Virus record (IMG/VR): IMGVR_UViG_3300008113_000084
Location: 25,382 to 89,381 of that record
DNA length: 64,000 nucleotides
Direction: 5' to 3' (one strand)
From: a virus
Of this stretch, positions 15,527 to 24,693 are shown one piece after another. The position numbers were made by a program, and so were the translations under genes. The notes below the pieces were generated by a model. It did no database searches. It was not told the DNA's origin and worked only from the letters and a program-made list of their open reading frames with translations. How positions within the stretch are numbered: the stretch's first letter is position 1; the number at the start of each line of letters is the position of its first letter.

Positions 15527-18500
15527 TTACACTCCGTAGCTTTCACTGATGCCCATCTGCTGACACTCCTCCTTGGTAACAGGAACCGACCATTTGCGGA
15601 AGATGTCGGGAGGAGGAACCTGCAAATGAAAAGGTCCAGCTTGAGTGTATCTCGTGCCATCCAAGTGACAAGGGTAAACCTCGACTCTTTTACTCATGCA
15701 CGTTGGAATGACGTCGGTTATCACCCAATCGACGCAGTGATATGGGACTTCCAGAACCACGGCATCATGCACCTGTAGGACGATGTCGTACCACAGGTCT
15801 GGGTTTTCCTGCTCATACCTGTACCAGTACAGGTGGTCCAGGGCGCGGGACATGGCGTCTGCCACAGCGCTCTGGATGGGGAAGTTCATCGCTTGCCTCT
15901 GCTGCTCGCTGACAACGTCCCTTTCTCGCGTGGGGACGAATCGACGATATCGGCCAAAGCAGTTGACGATGTAGCCAGGGTTCTGGCTCATCTCCCTACA
16001 GCTGTGGAAATAGTGAGGCAAAGCTTCATACATAGCCACCAGCCCGTCGATGAGGCGCTGGGCCTGCTCGACGCTGACGTCTGCACCTTCTTGCTTGGCT
16101 TTGCGTGAGGTTGCTTCAGCTTGCTGGCCGTAAGCGTAGCCGAATACCACAGCCTTGGCCGCAGTACGCAGTGCCGCCTTGCCGATGCTAGCCAAGCCTT
16201 TCTTGGTGGCTGGGCAAGCCAGACCGAAAGCAGACACGGCCACATTGCTGTGGATGTCGTAGTACTCTGGATCGGACTCGTCCAAACCAGAGCGACGTAC
16301 ATGGTCGATCATGTTCTTGTCGCCAGACTGCCACGCCATGATAGCCAGCTCAGCACCTGTGTAGTCGGCATCGACGAACACATGGCCAGGTCTGGCCTCG
16401 ACAATGGAGCGCAGGGGAAACTTGTACCGAAGGCCAGTCTCGTCGCCGTGTCGTTTGAAGACCGCCTTGTACTTCTCCTCAGCCGTCTTTCCCAGATTCT
16501 GCAACGGAGGACGAGCGCTGGAGGCTCGCCCCGTCTCCTTGGTCTGGAAGAACTGGCTGCGCACCCTGCCGTCGATATGGACATACGACAGCAGGCCTGA
16601 CTCGTATTCAATGCGCCCGTCCTCGTCCCTGACTGCCTCGCCCTCCTCAACGCCCTTGCCTGGCCTGAGCACGTACTTGGTCAGCTGGGCAACATAGCGA
16701 ATATCCCGCAGCAGGGCCACGCACTCGTGCTGATCGGCCATGATCTGCAAGACTTCCTTGTCGGTGGAGACTTGATTCTCGGCCTCCTGGCCCTTCTGCA
16801 TGATCTCGCGCCACAGTTTGGGGCGCTTGCCCGTGGACTTGTAGGGAGTCAGCTCCAGGGAAAGCGCACCCTCGGGTCGGACACGCCTAGGGCCGAAGGT
16901 CTCCTTGTCGAATATGCCGTTGTACTTGACGCCGAAAAGCATCTCGCGGCAGTGCGACACGCTGTTGGGATTGAAATCAGGCCAGTTCAGTTTTCTGCGC
17001 AGAATTTCCAGAAGACTGTCCCTGGTGCGGACATAATGCTCGGTCAGCTCCTCGGCGGAATCCAGGTTGATCTTCAGGCCGGTCATGTGCATCTCGCCGA
17101 AAGCGAGGGCGGCGCGAGCAGACACCCAGAAGGGAATACGACAGTTGTTGCCGTAGGCGTCGCGGTCCAGCAGGCCAGGGCTGTCGCCCACGCCGTTGTA
17201 GACATCGAAGAGCCGTCGCGTCGTGTCGGCGTCGTAATTGCCGTACGGCACGATGATCTCGTCTGGGCAGTCGCCGTAGCCCTCCAAGCCGTCCGAGTCC
17301 AGCTTGTTCTCCTCGCAGTAACGCTTCTTCCATTTCTGTAGTTCAACGTCGTAGCGAGGAACACCGACGAGGCGAGTGCCCAAGACCTCCAGCTTGAAGT
17401 CGCCCGTCTCGTTGACCGAGTGGGCCGCAAGCAGGGTGTCAAAGCCGCCTTGTGTCTTTGTCTTCTGGTAACCGAAGAGCTTGGTGGTCCCGTCAGCCTC
17501 ATAGTCGTCAATCGGAGCGCAATACTCCTCGCGGATATCCAGACCCACGCTCATCAGCCACGGCATGTCGGCGTTGAGGTAATGGCCGACAACACGGACT
17601 GGACGCTCAGGCGTGGACTTGAGTATTTTGCGCAGTTCTTGCACAGCGGCTGGGATGCCGCCCGCTATAGGCTCCTTTCCGCCCTGGGTGTGCATGATGA
17701 CAGCAGCTGCCTTGCCTGGCTTCCAGCTGATCTGGATGGTGCGAACGTAGGAGTTCTTCTCGCCAGGAAAAGCGCCATTCCACTCAGCGTCTATGGCTAT
17801 GACGTCGTTTGTCTTATCGCTAAGAATTTCTTCACGCAGGTCTGCCAGCTCCTCCACGGAACGTATAGTCCTGTGGTCGATCTGGTCAACGACTACGCTG
17901 CTGCCGTTAACGCACCTGGCCAGGTACTCTACAGAACATTTGATCTCGTCGAACTTCTCGGGCTTCTTGACGGCGATACTGGGACTGATCGAGGTTATGG
18001 CGTTGGCCTCGACAATTTCTCCATCTATGGCCGTGTACGTGTACTTGAGCACGCGTCCTTGGGTGTTGCTGATAGTGTGGCCTCTGCCGAGCACGGCGGA
18101 GATGGCTTCTGACCCAAGCAGAAGAATGTGCTTGGGTTTGACGATGCGTATCTCCTGGTGCAGAATAGGCAGGCAGTTCTTCATCCAGCATGCCTTGAAG
18201 TTGGTGCTTCTGGGGTCTGGGTGATCGTGCTTGATCACGGGAGTAGCGTAGACAGGCACGGTGTTGTCCAGACCAGCGCCCATGAAGCACCTGTCCAGAA
18301 TGTCATGAACGCTGCCTGTGATGGGCCTGCCCTCACGAATGTCGGTCTTCGTGGCATGCTTGTAGATCATCATGATGTCGCAAGGCTGCGGCCCCATGAC
18401 AACATCGGCGTCCCAAATGCCACCGATCAAAAACGGCAGAGTATGCATTCGGGCCATGTAGGCGACGGGCATGGCGAACATATCATCGTACATCGCTCTG

Positions 18501-18724
18501 TAGTAGAGCTGCTGCAACTCAAACTCTTTGGTCTTGTAGAGAATTCCTTTGTTCTCAAGCAGACTGGAATAATTGTCGAAGTCAGGTCCTGGTCCTGGCA
18601 TCTCGTCCGAATCGATAGGCAGCATTGGAAAGAGTGAACCTAGACCCGCCTCTCCGTTCTCCTCTCCGCGCAGCATGTGCAAGAACTTGATCTCGGAATA
18701 AACACTTCTGAACAGGTGACTCAT
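15527..18724 (-). CDS. Family A DNA polymerase with N-terminal UDG-like domain
   Basis: 1065 aa, three parts. About residues 105-270 resemble family 4 uracil-DNA glycosylases (SVHDILDRCFMGAGL, KPKHILLLGSEAISAVLG) but the usual C-terminal HPS motif reads SISPS, so glycosylase activity is doubtful. About 290-510 is a DEDD proofreading exonuclease (VIAIDAEWNG, GHYLNADMPWL, YDADTTRRLF). About 600-1040 is the polymerase: motif A VFVDADYTGAELA, motif B RTAAKAVVFGYAYG, motif C VHDAV. A polymerase with a UDG-like N-terminus is known from SPO1-type phages. Overlaps the primase gene by four bases. Confidence 0.92.
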   Translation of the reverse strand: MSHLFRSVYSEIKFLHMLRGEENGEAGLGSLFPMLPIDSDEMPGPGPDFDNYSSLLENKGILYKTKEFELQQLYYRAMYDDMFAMPVAYMARMHTLPFLIGGIWDADVVMGPQPCDIMMIYKHATKTDIREGRPITGSVHDILDRCFMGAGLDNTVPVYATPVIKHDHPDPRSTNFKACWMKNCLPILHQEIRIVKPKHILLLGSEAISAVLGRGHTISNTQGRVLKYTYTAIDGEIVEANAITSISPSIAVKKPEKFDEIKCSVEYLARCVNGSSVVVDQIDHRTIRSVEELADLREEILSDKTNDVIAIDAEWNGAFPGEKNSYVRTIQISWKPGKAAAVIMHTQGGKEPIAGGIPAAVQELRKILKSTPERPVRVVGHYLNADMPWLMSVGLDIREEYCAPIDDYEADGTTKLFGYQKTKTQGGFDTLLAAHSVNETGDFKLEVLGTRLVGVPRYDVELQKWKKRYCEENKLDSDGLEGYGDCPDEIIVPYGNYDADTTRRLFDVYNGVGDSPGLLDRDAYGNNCRIPFWVSARAALAFGEMHMTGLKINLDSAEELTEHYVRTRDSLLEILRRKLNWPDFNPNSVSHCREMLFGVKYNGIFDKETFGPRRVRPEGALSLELTPYKSTGKRPKLWREIMQKGQEAENQVSTDKEVLQIMADQHECVALLRDIRYVAQLTKYVLRPGKGVEEGEAVRDEDGRIEYESGLLSYVHIDGRVRSQFFQTKETGRASSARPPLQNLGKTAEEKYKAVFKRHGDETGLRYKFPLRSIVEARPGHVFVDADYTGAELAIMAWQSGDKNMIDHVRRSGLDESDPEYYDIHSNVAVSAFGLACPATKKGLASIGKAALRTAAKAVVFGYAYGQQAEATSRKAKQEGADVSVEQAQRLIDGLVAMYEALPHYFHSCREMSQNPGYIVNCFGRYRRFVPTRERDVVSEQQRQAMNFPIQSAVADAMSRALDHLYWYRYEQENPDLWYDIVLQVHDAVVLEVPYHCVDWVITDVIPTCMSKRVEVYPCHLDGTRYTQAGPFHLQVPPPDIFRKWSVPVTKEECQQMGISESYGV

Positions 18725-19740
18725 GCCAAACCCCTTTTCTCAATCTCGTGATTGATGAGGCCCCAGCACTCCTCCCTGGTCATGCTTCCTGGGTCCTTGG
18801 CCGTACTGACCACGGGAAAAACCCTTCGACCCAGGTACGGGTACAGCGCCGACGCGAAGCCGACAGACTTGTCGGAAGCGTCGGCATCGAGAAAGATGGC
18901 GACGGGCTTGTCAGCAAAGCCTTCCTGAATCAGCTTTTTCTGGTTGTCGGTCATGTCCGACCCCAGCAATGCCACAGCTTCAGGACCTACTCGCCAAACG
19001 TCAGCTGCGCCCTCGACCACAACGCAGATATTTCTGGTCTTGGCCAGGTCGTAGTTGTAGAGCATGTCTTTCTTGGACATGCCCCTAAGGTTGAAATACT
19101 TCTGTACGTTGCTCTCCTTCCAGTTGGGATCGCCAATATAGCGACCCTGCCAGCCCACAAGCATTCCCTTGAAGGCTATAGGTATGAAAATGCGATTGGT
19201 CAGCGGATAATAGGTGCGGTCAAAGACGCTCTCACAGTAACCTACTCCGAAATTCGACTCAAGCTCGTAGGGGTCGTAGCCCCTGCCTTGCAGATAGGTT
19301 ATCGCGTGGTGCTCTGGCGGCAGCTCCGAGAAAAGCCTTATGACACCTGGAAGAGGTTTTTCTTCCAGGGGTTTAGACGGGTCTATCTCAGAACCTTGCG
19401 TGACTTGCAACACAACATGACGCTGGCCGTTGAAGATAATGTTGTACAGCTCCTTGCGGTTCTCCGATCCGAAGATACCGTCAAGGCAGCGAGTTTCGTT
19501 GTAGCAGACTGCCAACCATCGATGCTCGGCAAACCTGTGATTAACCCACAGTCGCTGTTTCCTGTCTCCACAGAAGGGACAGTTGACGCGATAGTATTCG
19601 CCAGGGGACAAAACCTCGGTAACAACCCTGTAGCCGATTAGCCTGTCGCGCATCTGTAGCGACATGCCTTGGTTGGCGATCTTGACTACACCGAATTTCT
19701 CCTCAAGTCTTGCATACAGCTCTCGACATAGTACTCGCAT
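18721..19740 (-). CDS. DnaG-like DNA primase
   Basis: 339 aa. N-terminal zinc ribbon (NCPFCGDRKQRLWVNH, then CYNETRC) and a Toprim catalytic domain (VVVEGAADVWRVG with the conserved Glu, AIFLDADASDKS with the DxD, and STAKDPG). Makes primers for the phage replisome. The stop overlaps the polymerase start and the DnaB-like helicase gene lies ten bases upstream, so primase, helicase and polymerase form one operon. Confidence 0.9.
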   Translation of the reverse strand: MRVLCRELYARLEEKFGVVKIANQGMSLQMRDRLIGYRVVTEVLSPGEYYRVNCPFCGDRKQRLWVNHRFAEHRWLAVCYNETRCLDGIFGSENRKELYNIIFNGQRHVVLQVTQGSEIDPSKPLEEKPLPGVIRLFSELPPEHHAITYLQGRGYDPYELESNFGVGYCESVFDRTYYPLTNRIFIPIAFKGMLVGWQGRYIGDPNWKESNVQKYFNLRGMSKKDMLYNYDLAKTRNICVVVEGAADVWRVGPEAVALLGSDMTDNQKKLIQEGFADKPVAIFLDADASDKSVGFASALYPYLGRRVFPVVSTAKDPGSMTREECWGLINHEIEKRGLA

Positions 19741-19749
19741 GGTTCACTC

Positions 19750-21390
19750 TCAGTTTGGGTTCATGTCGTCAGCCGTGACGGATGGGACCCTGGCTGAGCG
19801 TGTCGCCCTCCTCTGTGGTGCTTCGTTAGTAACGGCAACGTTCCTAGCTTCTACGTGTTGTAAAGAATTGTTTACTATGCGGAACTCGTCGGTGAGGCGC
19901 AGACCCTGGCAGTAGGGAATGTACTCAAGAGACGGCATCTTCCTGGGTGGCTCGACGTCGCGTGCCTTCGACATGTTCATGTTGACGACAAGTTTGTCGT
20001 CGCTGTCCTTGGTGGGCTGCGACAGAGTGAAGCAGAACCAGCAGTTTTCGCCGAAGTCGGAAGCCTCGGACGAGTCTATGTGCGACAACAACGTGCCAGG
20101 CTTCTTGCTCAACGCAGCCTTGTTCATCTGCTGCAAAATCAAGGATGCGCAGTTAAACTTGTCAGCCACCTGCCGTCTGACGTAGTCGGGCAACCTGCCC
20201 AGGTGGTGTCGAATCTGCTCGGCGGAAATGCCGTTCAGGTCCATGTACCGCCTGGTGAAGGCCTTCGCATAGTCGAGTATGAACAGCGACACGCCCTTGC
20301 CGGACTCCTGGCAGTACGTGTCCGTCATCATCTCCAGGTCGGACACATAGCCCTTGCCGAGAACGTCAGACCCTTCGGTTGCCCCAGACAGATCGATGAT
20401 CTTCAAAAACTTATCGATCTTTTCTATAGCCTCTTCCAGCCGAACGGTCTCGGGAAGGGCTATGCCGTACTTGACTTGGTAGTCGTCTGGGTCGGTTGGA
20501 ACATAATCACGCAGTGGGTTGATGGAGTTGAAATGATCGCGAATGCGCCTAGCCGGAATCTTGGACAGGAACGACAGCACCCTAAACGATATTTCCTCGG
20601 GAGCGCCCTCGCAGTTTGCGAATACAACAATCTCAGACTCTTCTCCACGCAGGTGCTTGTTCCACTCTAGGCTGATACGGCAGGCAGCCGCCTGTGTGGC
20701 AACGGTGGTTTTACAGCCGCCGAACACGCCAAACAGACCGCTGACTGTCTTCCTGTGCAAACCGCCCTGGGTCAGCGCGTTCAGAAAATCCATGTGCTGG
20801 TCGAAGGACACATAGTTGTTCAGCCGCTGCCGTACTTGAGGAACAGAAGATATGGTGCTGCGATTCAACAACCGCTGAACTTCCAGCAGATTGCGACTGG
20901 CCGCCTCAAAGATATCGCCTGGGTTGGCTAACGACGCGTTAGAAGCGTTGAGCAAAGCGCTGCGCGTCGGCATGACTACGCGACGATCAATAATCAGTTC
21001 GCGCAGCAGCTGCGTTGCCACAAATTCTGTGGAACGCACTTCCTCTGGTGTCGAGATAGCCAGTAGCGAGTAGATGGCCAAGGTTTCTTCGCTGGCCACT
21101 TTCTCAGAAAAGCCTGAGTGGTTCTCCCTTGCCAGACTGGTCATCTCGGCTACCGCCAAGCCCTGCACGGGCAGTTCGTTGGTAGCGTCGAAGTGCGACA
21201 GTAGCATGCGTAGGAACGCTGCGTGAAATTCTTCGCCAGGGTTGTTGAGAATCTCAGGAAGAAATGAAGGCTTTACCTTGACGAACAGTACTTTGTTTCT
21301 GACCAGAACACCGAATATGACTATCAGATGTTCTGGTGTTATTGCCCTCTTTACAAGCGGCTGTCGATTGCCAGGTCTCTGGCCAAACAT
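19750..21390 (-). CDS. DnaB-like replicative helicase
   Basis: 546 aa. Helical N-terminal half and a RecA-like C-terminal ATPase: P-loop FGVFGGCKTT (about 215-225), Walker B LFILDYAK, and sensor segment LILQQMNKAAL. The Gly just before the P-loop Lys is Cys, as in the phage's own UvsX-like protein. Unwinds the fork and works with the primase encoded next to it. The C-terminus (after about 500) is basic and looks disordered. Confidence 0.82.
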   Translation of the reverse strand: MFGQRPGNRQPLVKRAITPEHLIVIFGVLVRNKVLFVKVKPSFLPEILNNPGEEFHAAFLRMLLSHFDATNELPVQGLAVAEMTSLARENHSGFSEKVASEETLAIYSLLAISTPEEVRSTEFVATQLLRELIIDRRVVMPTRSALLNASNASLANPGDIFEAASRNLLEVQRLLNRSTISSVPQVRQRLNNYVSFDQHMDFLNALTQGGLHRKTVSGLFGVFGGCKTTVATQAAACRISLEWNKHLRGEESEIVVFANCEGAPEEISFRVLSFLSKIPARRIRDHFNSINPLRDYVPTDPDDYQVKYGIALPETVRLEEAIEKIDKFLKIIDLSGATEGSDVLGKGYVSDLEMMTDTYCQESGKGVSLFILDYAKAFTRRYMDLNGISAEQIRHHLGRLPDYVRRQVADKFNCASLILQQMNKAALSKKPGTLLSHIDSSEASDFGENCWFCFTLSQPTKDSDDKLVVNMNMSKARDVEPPRKMPSLEYIPYCQGLRLTDEFRIVNNSLQHVEARNVAVTNEAPQRRATRSARVPSVTADDMNPN

Positions 21391-21404
21391 AAAAACCTCC
21401 GTGA

Positions 21405-22088
21405 CTACACGGCAGAAAGCTCAGCCTCTTCAACAATGTCTTTGGGAATAATTTCTTTCCACAAAGAACTGTCGTAAGACCTTTTCTGCCTGAGATATTC
21501 GATGACAGCAGGCGACCTTGTTACCTGTGCTACAGCGTCTATTCCGTTGACGAGAGCAAGGTGGTGCCTAAACAACGCAGAAAAAGGCAGGGTTAAGTCA
21601 CGAACAATACTGTCGATGACTTTCTCTGGAGTCCAACCGTAACGTGATATGTAAACACTTCTGTTCTCCGCTTCTATCTCTAGGTTTTTAAAGTATTGGT
21701 ACAACTGTTGGTTTAGCGCGTCAACAGGTACCTCTTCTTTTCTACACAAATCCAGCGCAGCGCTGGACATGCAATCTGTCGGTTCTGGAGCGCGGGGGCC
21801 TCTAGTGTGTGTAAATCTTGTCTTGATCAGCTCTATGGGGTCCACGCCTGACTTAAAAGCAAACTGAGCTATCTTTGGCCATATAGGCTTATAGCTTTTA
21901 CCGTATTTGTCTTGCACTGGTCTTCTAGTAGAGCCAGGCCTGACATCGTCTGTTCCGTCCCATTTAGGTATAGGTGATAAACCATAGGAGCTAGGCCGAC
22001 CGCTCAGTCTCGACTCAAACTTTCTCCTTTCTGTAACGTATGTCTGCCGTATGCGCTGGTGCAGCTCTGTCTCTGCGTCTCTTTGCAT
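21405..22088 (-). CDS. Hypothetical replication-region protein, 227 aa
   Basis: Starts at the ATG at 22088 just after the stop of the UvsW-like helicase gene; an AAGGGG lies upstream. Helical protein with an N-terminal basic region and a segment PIWPKIAQFAFKSGVDPIEL. It lies between two helicase genes, so a replication or helicase-loading role is possible, but no family is recognised. Confidence 0.6.
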   Translation of the reverse strand: MQRDAETELHQRIRQTYVTERRKFESRLSGRPSSYGLSPIPKWDGTDDVRPGSTRRPVQDKYGKSYKPIWPKIAQFAFKSGVDPIELIKTRFTHTRGPRAPEPTDCMSSAALDLCRKEEVPVDALNQQLYQYFKNLEIEAENRSVYISRYGWTPEKVIDSIVRDLTLPFSALFRHHLALVNGIDAVAQVTRSPAVIEYLRQKRSYDSSLWKEIIPKDIVEEAELSAV

Positions 22089-22089
22089 A

Positions 22090-23595
22090 TCACAGCTTAC
22101 CCCTTGTCCTGGCTGGAGGCTGCTCCCAGCCCTGTCGAACATACGTCCGTTTGCGCTCTTGGCTACGCCTGAAGAAACCGCTGTCGAAGTAGTCCATACA
22201 GTCTATGACCAAACCGTGATCTTTGCCAGAAGCGTCATGCCTACGAACAACACGGCCAGGAGCCTGTATGTCCATAATCTCACTGGCACGAGCGTCTGCT
22301 CGTATCAGTACTGACAGCTGAGGAAAGTCCACGCCTGTGGACCATACATCTGTAGCTATCACCTTCTTCAAGGTACCAGCTTCAAAATCCTTAGACATCT
22401 TGTCTCGAATCTGCGGTGTCATGGCAGGCTCGGTTAGCTTGTCGAGCATACCCTTCTTGACAAGCGCCTCGTACTGGTCGGTATCCATTTTGTCGTAGCA
22501 AAGTTTGAAGTCTGGCAGCTCTTGCTTGAGATAAACGGCATGCTCGAGCGTGCGCACCAAGATAAGCACCTGGTCGTCAGAGTCAAACTCGTTTGCCTTC
22601 TGGGCAATGAGGTTGTTCCTGAACTGGTTGCGCCAGATGCCCCAGCGCTCCTTGGCGGTGTCCTTCTTGAACTCGCATGGATTAACCGGCATGCGCACGT
22701 CAATCCACTCAACCTGAACAGGCAAAACCAGTCCGTGCTGTACAGCCTCCTGGTAAGTCATCTCAAAGATGCGTGGGCCGAACAGGCCTTCCAGTCGGTG
22801 GTGAGCACCGTCGAATCGACCCTCTGGTGTTGCCGTAAACCCGAACATGCGAACATGCTGGTACTTGGCTAGCTCGACGGAATAAGACGGGGCCGCTGCT
22901 TCATGCACCTCGTCGTATAGGACGATGTCAGCGCACTCGCCTGGCGTGTGGTCAACCAGATGCAGCGAGTCAGCCGTGATAACGGTAACCCGACCCCACC
23001 GACGCTGACCGCCGCCGACTTGACCGACGTCAGGAATGAACTTGACCAGATGGCGCAGCAATCGCTGCATAACATCTTTGCGCTTGGTGATGACGTGGAT
23101 ACGGGCGTTGGGATGCATCATGCAGATAGCGCCGAACAGGAACGACTTGCCGAAGCCTGTCGGTGCGACAATGATGCCTCCCTCGCTAACGGATATGGCA
23201 GCTATACACTCGTCCTGTTTGGCCTTCAAGTCCATCCGCGCGAAAACACGATTAAAGTCTGTGTGAAAGCGCTCAGGGTTTGGCAAAGGTGGAGGGTAGT
23301 CCACAATCTCAACTGGCGCGCCGAATTCCTGACACAATCCGTAAACCCTGTGGCTGAAGCCTTTGGGAAAAATTAGACGGCCTGTCTCGTCGTAGGCGAA
23401 GAGCTTTACTTCCTCGGATTGAAAGGGGGCGTATCCGCCTCGCTGATAGGCGTCCTGTCCGCGCAACTGGGATACGTGGGTGTAGGTCAGCTGGCTTTCA
23501 ATCTTCTTGATCATGCCAAAAGGCGGTTCACCACTGACTACTTCCAGCTCCGCCAGGTTGCCTTTTCTGTGCAGTCTGAAACGTGAAGACGACAT
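22090..23595 (-). CDS. UvsW-like SF2 DNA helicase
   Basis: 501 aa from the ATG at 23595 (GGAG six bases upstream). Superfamily 2 motifs in order: Q-like region, motif I APTGFGKSFL, motif II LYDEVHEA, motif III FGFTATP, and in the second domain VIATDVWSTGVDFPQ and QAPGRVVRR (motif VI). T4 UvsW remodels branched DNA in recombination-dependent replication; this protein likely does the same with the UvsX-like recombinase. A terminator lies upstream. Confidence 0.88.
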   Translation of the reverse strand: MSSSRFRLHRKGNLAELEVVSGEPPFGMIKKIESQLTYTHVSQLRGQDAYQRGGYAPFQSEEVKLFAYDETGRLIFPKGFSHRVYGLCQEFGAPVEIVDYPPPLPNPERFHTDFNRVFARMDLKAKQDECIAAISVSEGGIIVAPTGFGKSFLFGAICMMHPNARIHVITKRKDVMQRLLRHLVKFIPDVGQVGGGQRRWGRVTVITADSLHLVDHTPGECADIVLYDEVHEAAAPSYSVELAKYQHVRMFGFTATPEGRFDGAHHRLEGLFGPRIFEMTYQEAVQHGLVLPVQVEWIDVRMPVNPCEFKKDTAKERWGIWRNQFRNNLIAQKANEFDSDDQVLILVRTLEHAVYLKQELPDFKLCYDKMDTDQYEALVKKGMLDKLTEPAMTPQIRDKMSKDFEAGTLKKVIATDVWSTGVDFPQLSVLIRADARASEIMDIQAPGRVVRRHDASGKDHGLVIDCMDYFDSGFFRRSQERKRTYVRQGWEQPPARTRGKL

Positions 23596-23610
23596 GTTGA
23601 CTCCGTGGAC

Positions 23611-23648
23611 AAAAAGACATCTATGTCGGCAGGGGTGTGCCGACATAG
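23611..23648 (-). terminator. Terminator upstream of the uvsW-like gene
   Basis: An 11 bp perfect stem (CTATGTCGGCA / TGCCGACATAG) followed on the minus strand by ATGTCTTTTTG. It ends the transcript of the gene at 23677-24678 and separates it from the helicase gene. Confidence 0.8.
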
Positions 23649-23660
23649 GAGAGTATGCGC

Positions 23661-23691
23661 CTGTAAGAAAAACAGTCTAGGTTTTCTTACA
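23661..23691. repeat. Inverted repeat at the 3' end of the 333 aa gene
   Basis: An 11 bp inverted repeat (CTGTAAGAAAA / TTTTCTTACAG) spanning the stop codon of the gene at 23677-24678. Together with the terminator just downstream it forms a tandem hairpin pair that may protect the mRNA 3' end. Confidence 0.55.
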
Positions 23692-24678
23692 GAAAGTTTC
23701 CCTAAACCGAACTACTTCTTCAGGGCTGGCGAAGAAGTGCTCTGGAACGAACAGGGACTCGTTCCAGGGATTGGGCATAGGGTACAGCAAGTTTAGCCAG
23801 CAGCCGTGTAGATACGATAGGAATTTCTGGCACGTGGCAAGAACAGCCTCGTCAAAATATTCTTTACGCTCTAGAGGGCTGCCGCTGATAAAAGACGACG
23901 CGACGTTAAAATAAGTGCCTAGCAGGAAATCCGTCTTGCCTGAGTCAGGCGTGATTAACATGGCGTCCCAGTTCTTGTAGGCCTGCCAGGAGCTGACCAC
24001 AAAACCTCGGCGCTGTGCCTTGGTGATAACGCCATCGTGGCCCTGCTCTTCGGACAGCCCGTGCTTGAGCTTGTTGACACCCATGTAGTCGTAATACTTC
24101 GACAGCTTGTTGGGGAAGAAAGTGTCAACAAACCAGCGAGGATCAATAGTCTGAGCGACGACCAGCATGCACGCATGATCGTTGACGCCTGGGACAAAAC
24201 GCAGGTATTTAGCCAGAGGAAGCTGCTCGTACAGGGCCATCAAAACATCCAGGTTAGCCGACACTGAACCAGGCTCAGCCAGGATGTGCGACATCGTGTA
24301 CACGATGTGATCGTCTTTGGTAACGCTGTGAAAGCCACCCAGAGTCGATGGATACTTCCAGCGACGCATGTTGAGCAAAACTTTTTCTGGGCAATATTCA
24401 TCGAGATTGATCAGCTCGACTTGAGGGCTGCAAACCTGTACGTCTTTCAGCTCTCCCTTAACTTTGGCTTCATACAAAGCCGTTATCATCCTGGCATTTC
24501 TGCTGTCACCAACCAACCGAACAGTCAGTTTCTTGTTTAGAAAAGAAGGGCTGTCGCAGTAGTCCTCGTAGAGTATGTTGGACGGCCTTGGTGTGCCGTT
24601 ACCTGAGATATACCACACTTCATCGTCGAGAGAGTTGTACAACTTGAGTGTGGTTGTTTCATCGGTAAGGACACCCAT
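23677..24678 (-). CDS. Hypothetical protein, 333 aa
   Basis: Globular protein, mixed alpha/beta, with a Trp/Tyr/Phe-rich C-terminal half. It lies between the SbcC-like gene (15 bases upstream) and a terminator pair, so it is last in the SbcD-SbcC operon. No motif recognised; a role in DNA repair or recombination is guessed only from the operon. Confidence 0.6.
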   Translation of the reverse strand: MGVLTDETTTLKLYNSLDDEVWYISGNGTPRPSNILYEDYCDSPSFLNKKLTVRLVGDSRNARMITALYEAKVKGELKDVQVCSPQVELINLDEYCPEKVLLNMRRWKYPSTLGGFHSVTKDDHIVYTMSHILAEPGSVSANLDVLMALYEQLPLAKYLRFVPGVNDHACMLVVAQTIDPRWFVDTFFPNKLSKYYDYMGVNKLKHGLSEEQGHDGVITKAQRRGFVVSSWQAYKNWDAMLITPDSGKTDFLLGTYFNVASSFISGSPLERKEYFDEAVLATCQKFLSYLHGCWLNLLYPMPNPWNESLFVPEHFFASPEEVVRFRETFCKKT

Positions 24679-24693
24679 GGTGCCTCCTCAGAC

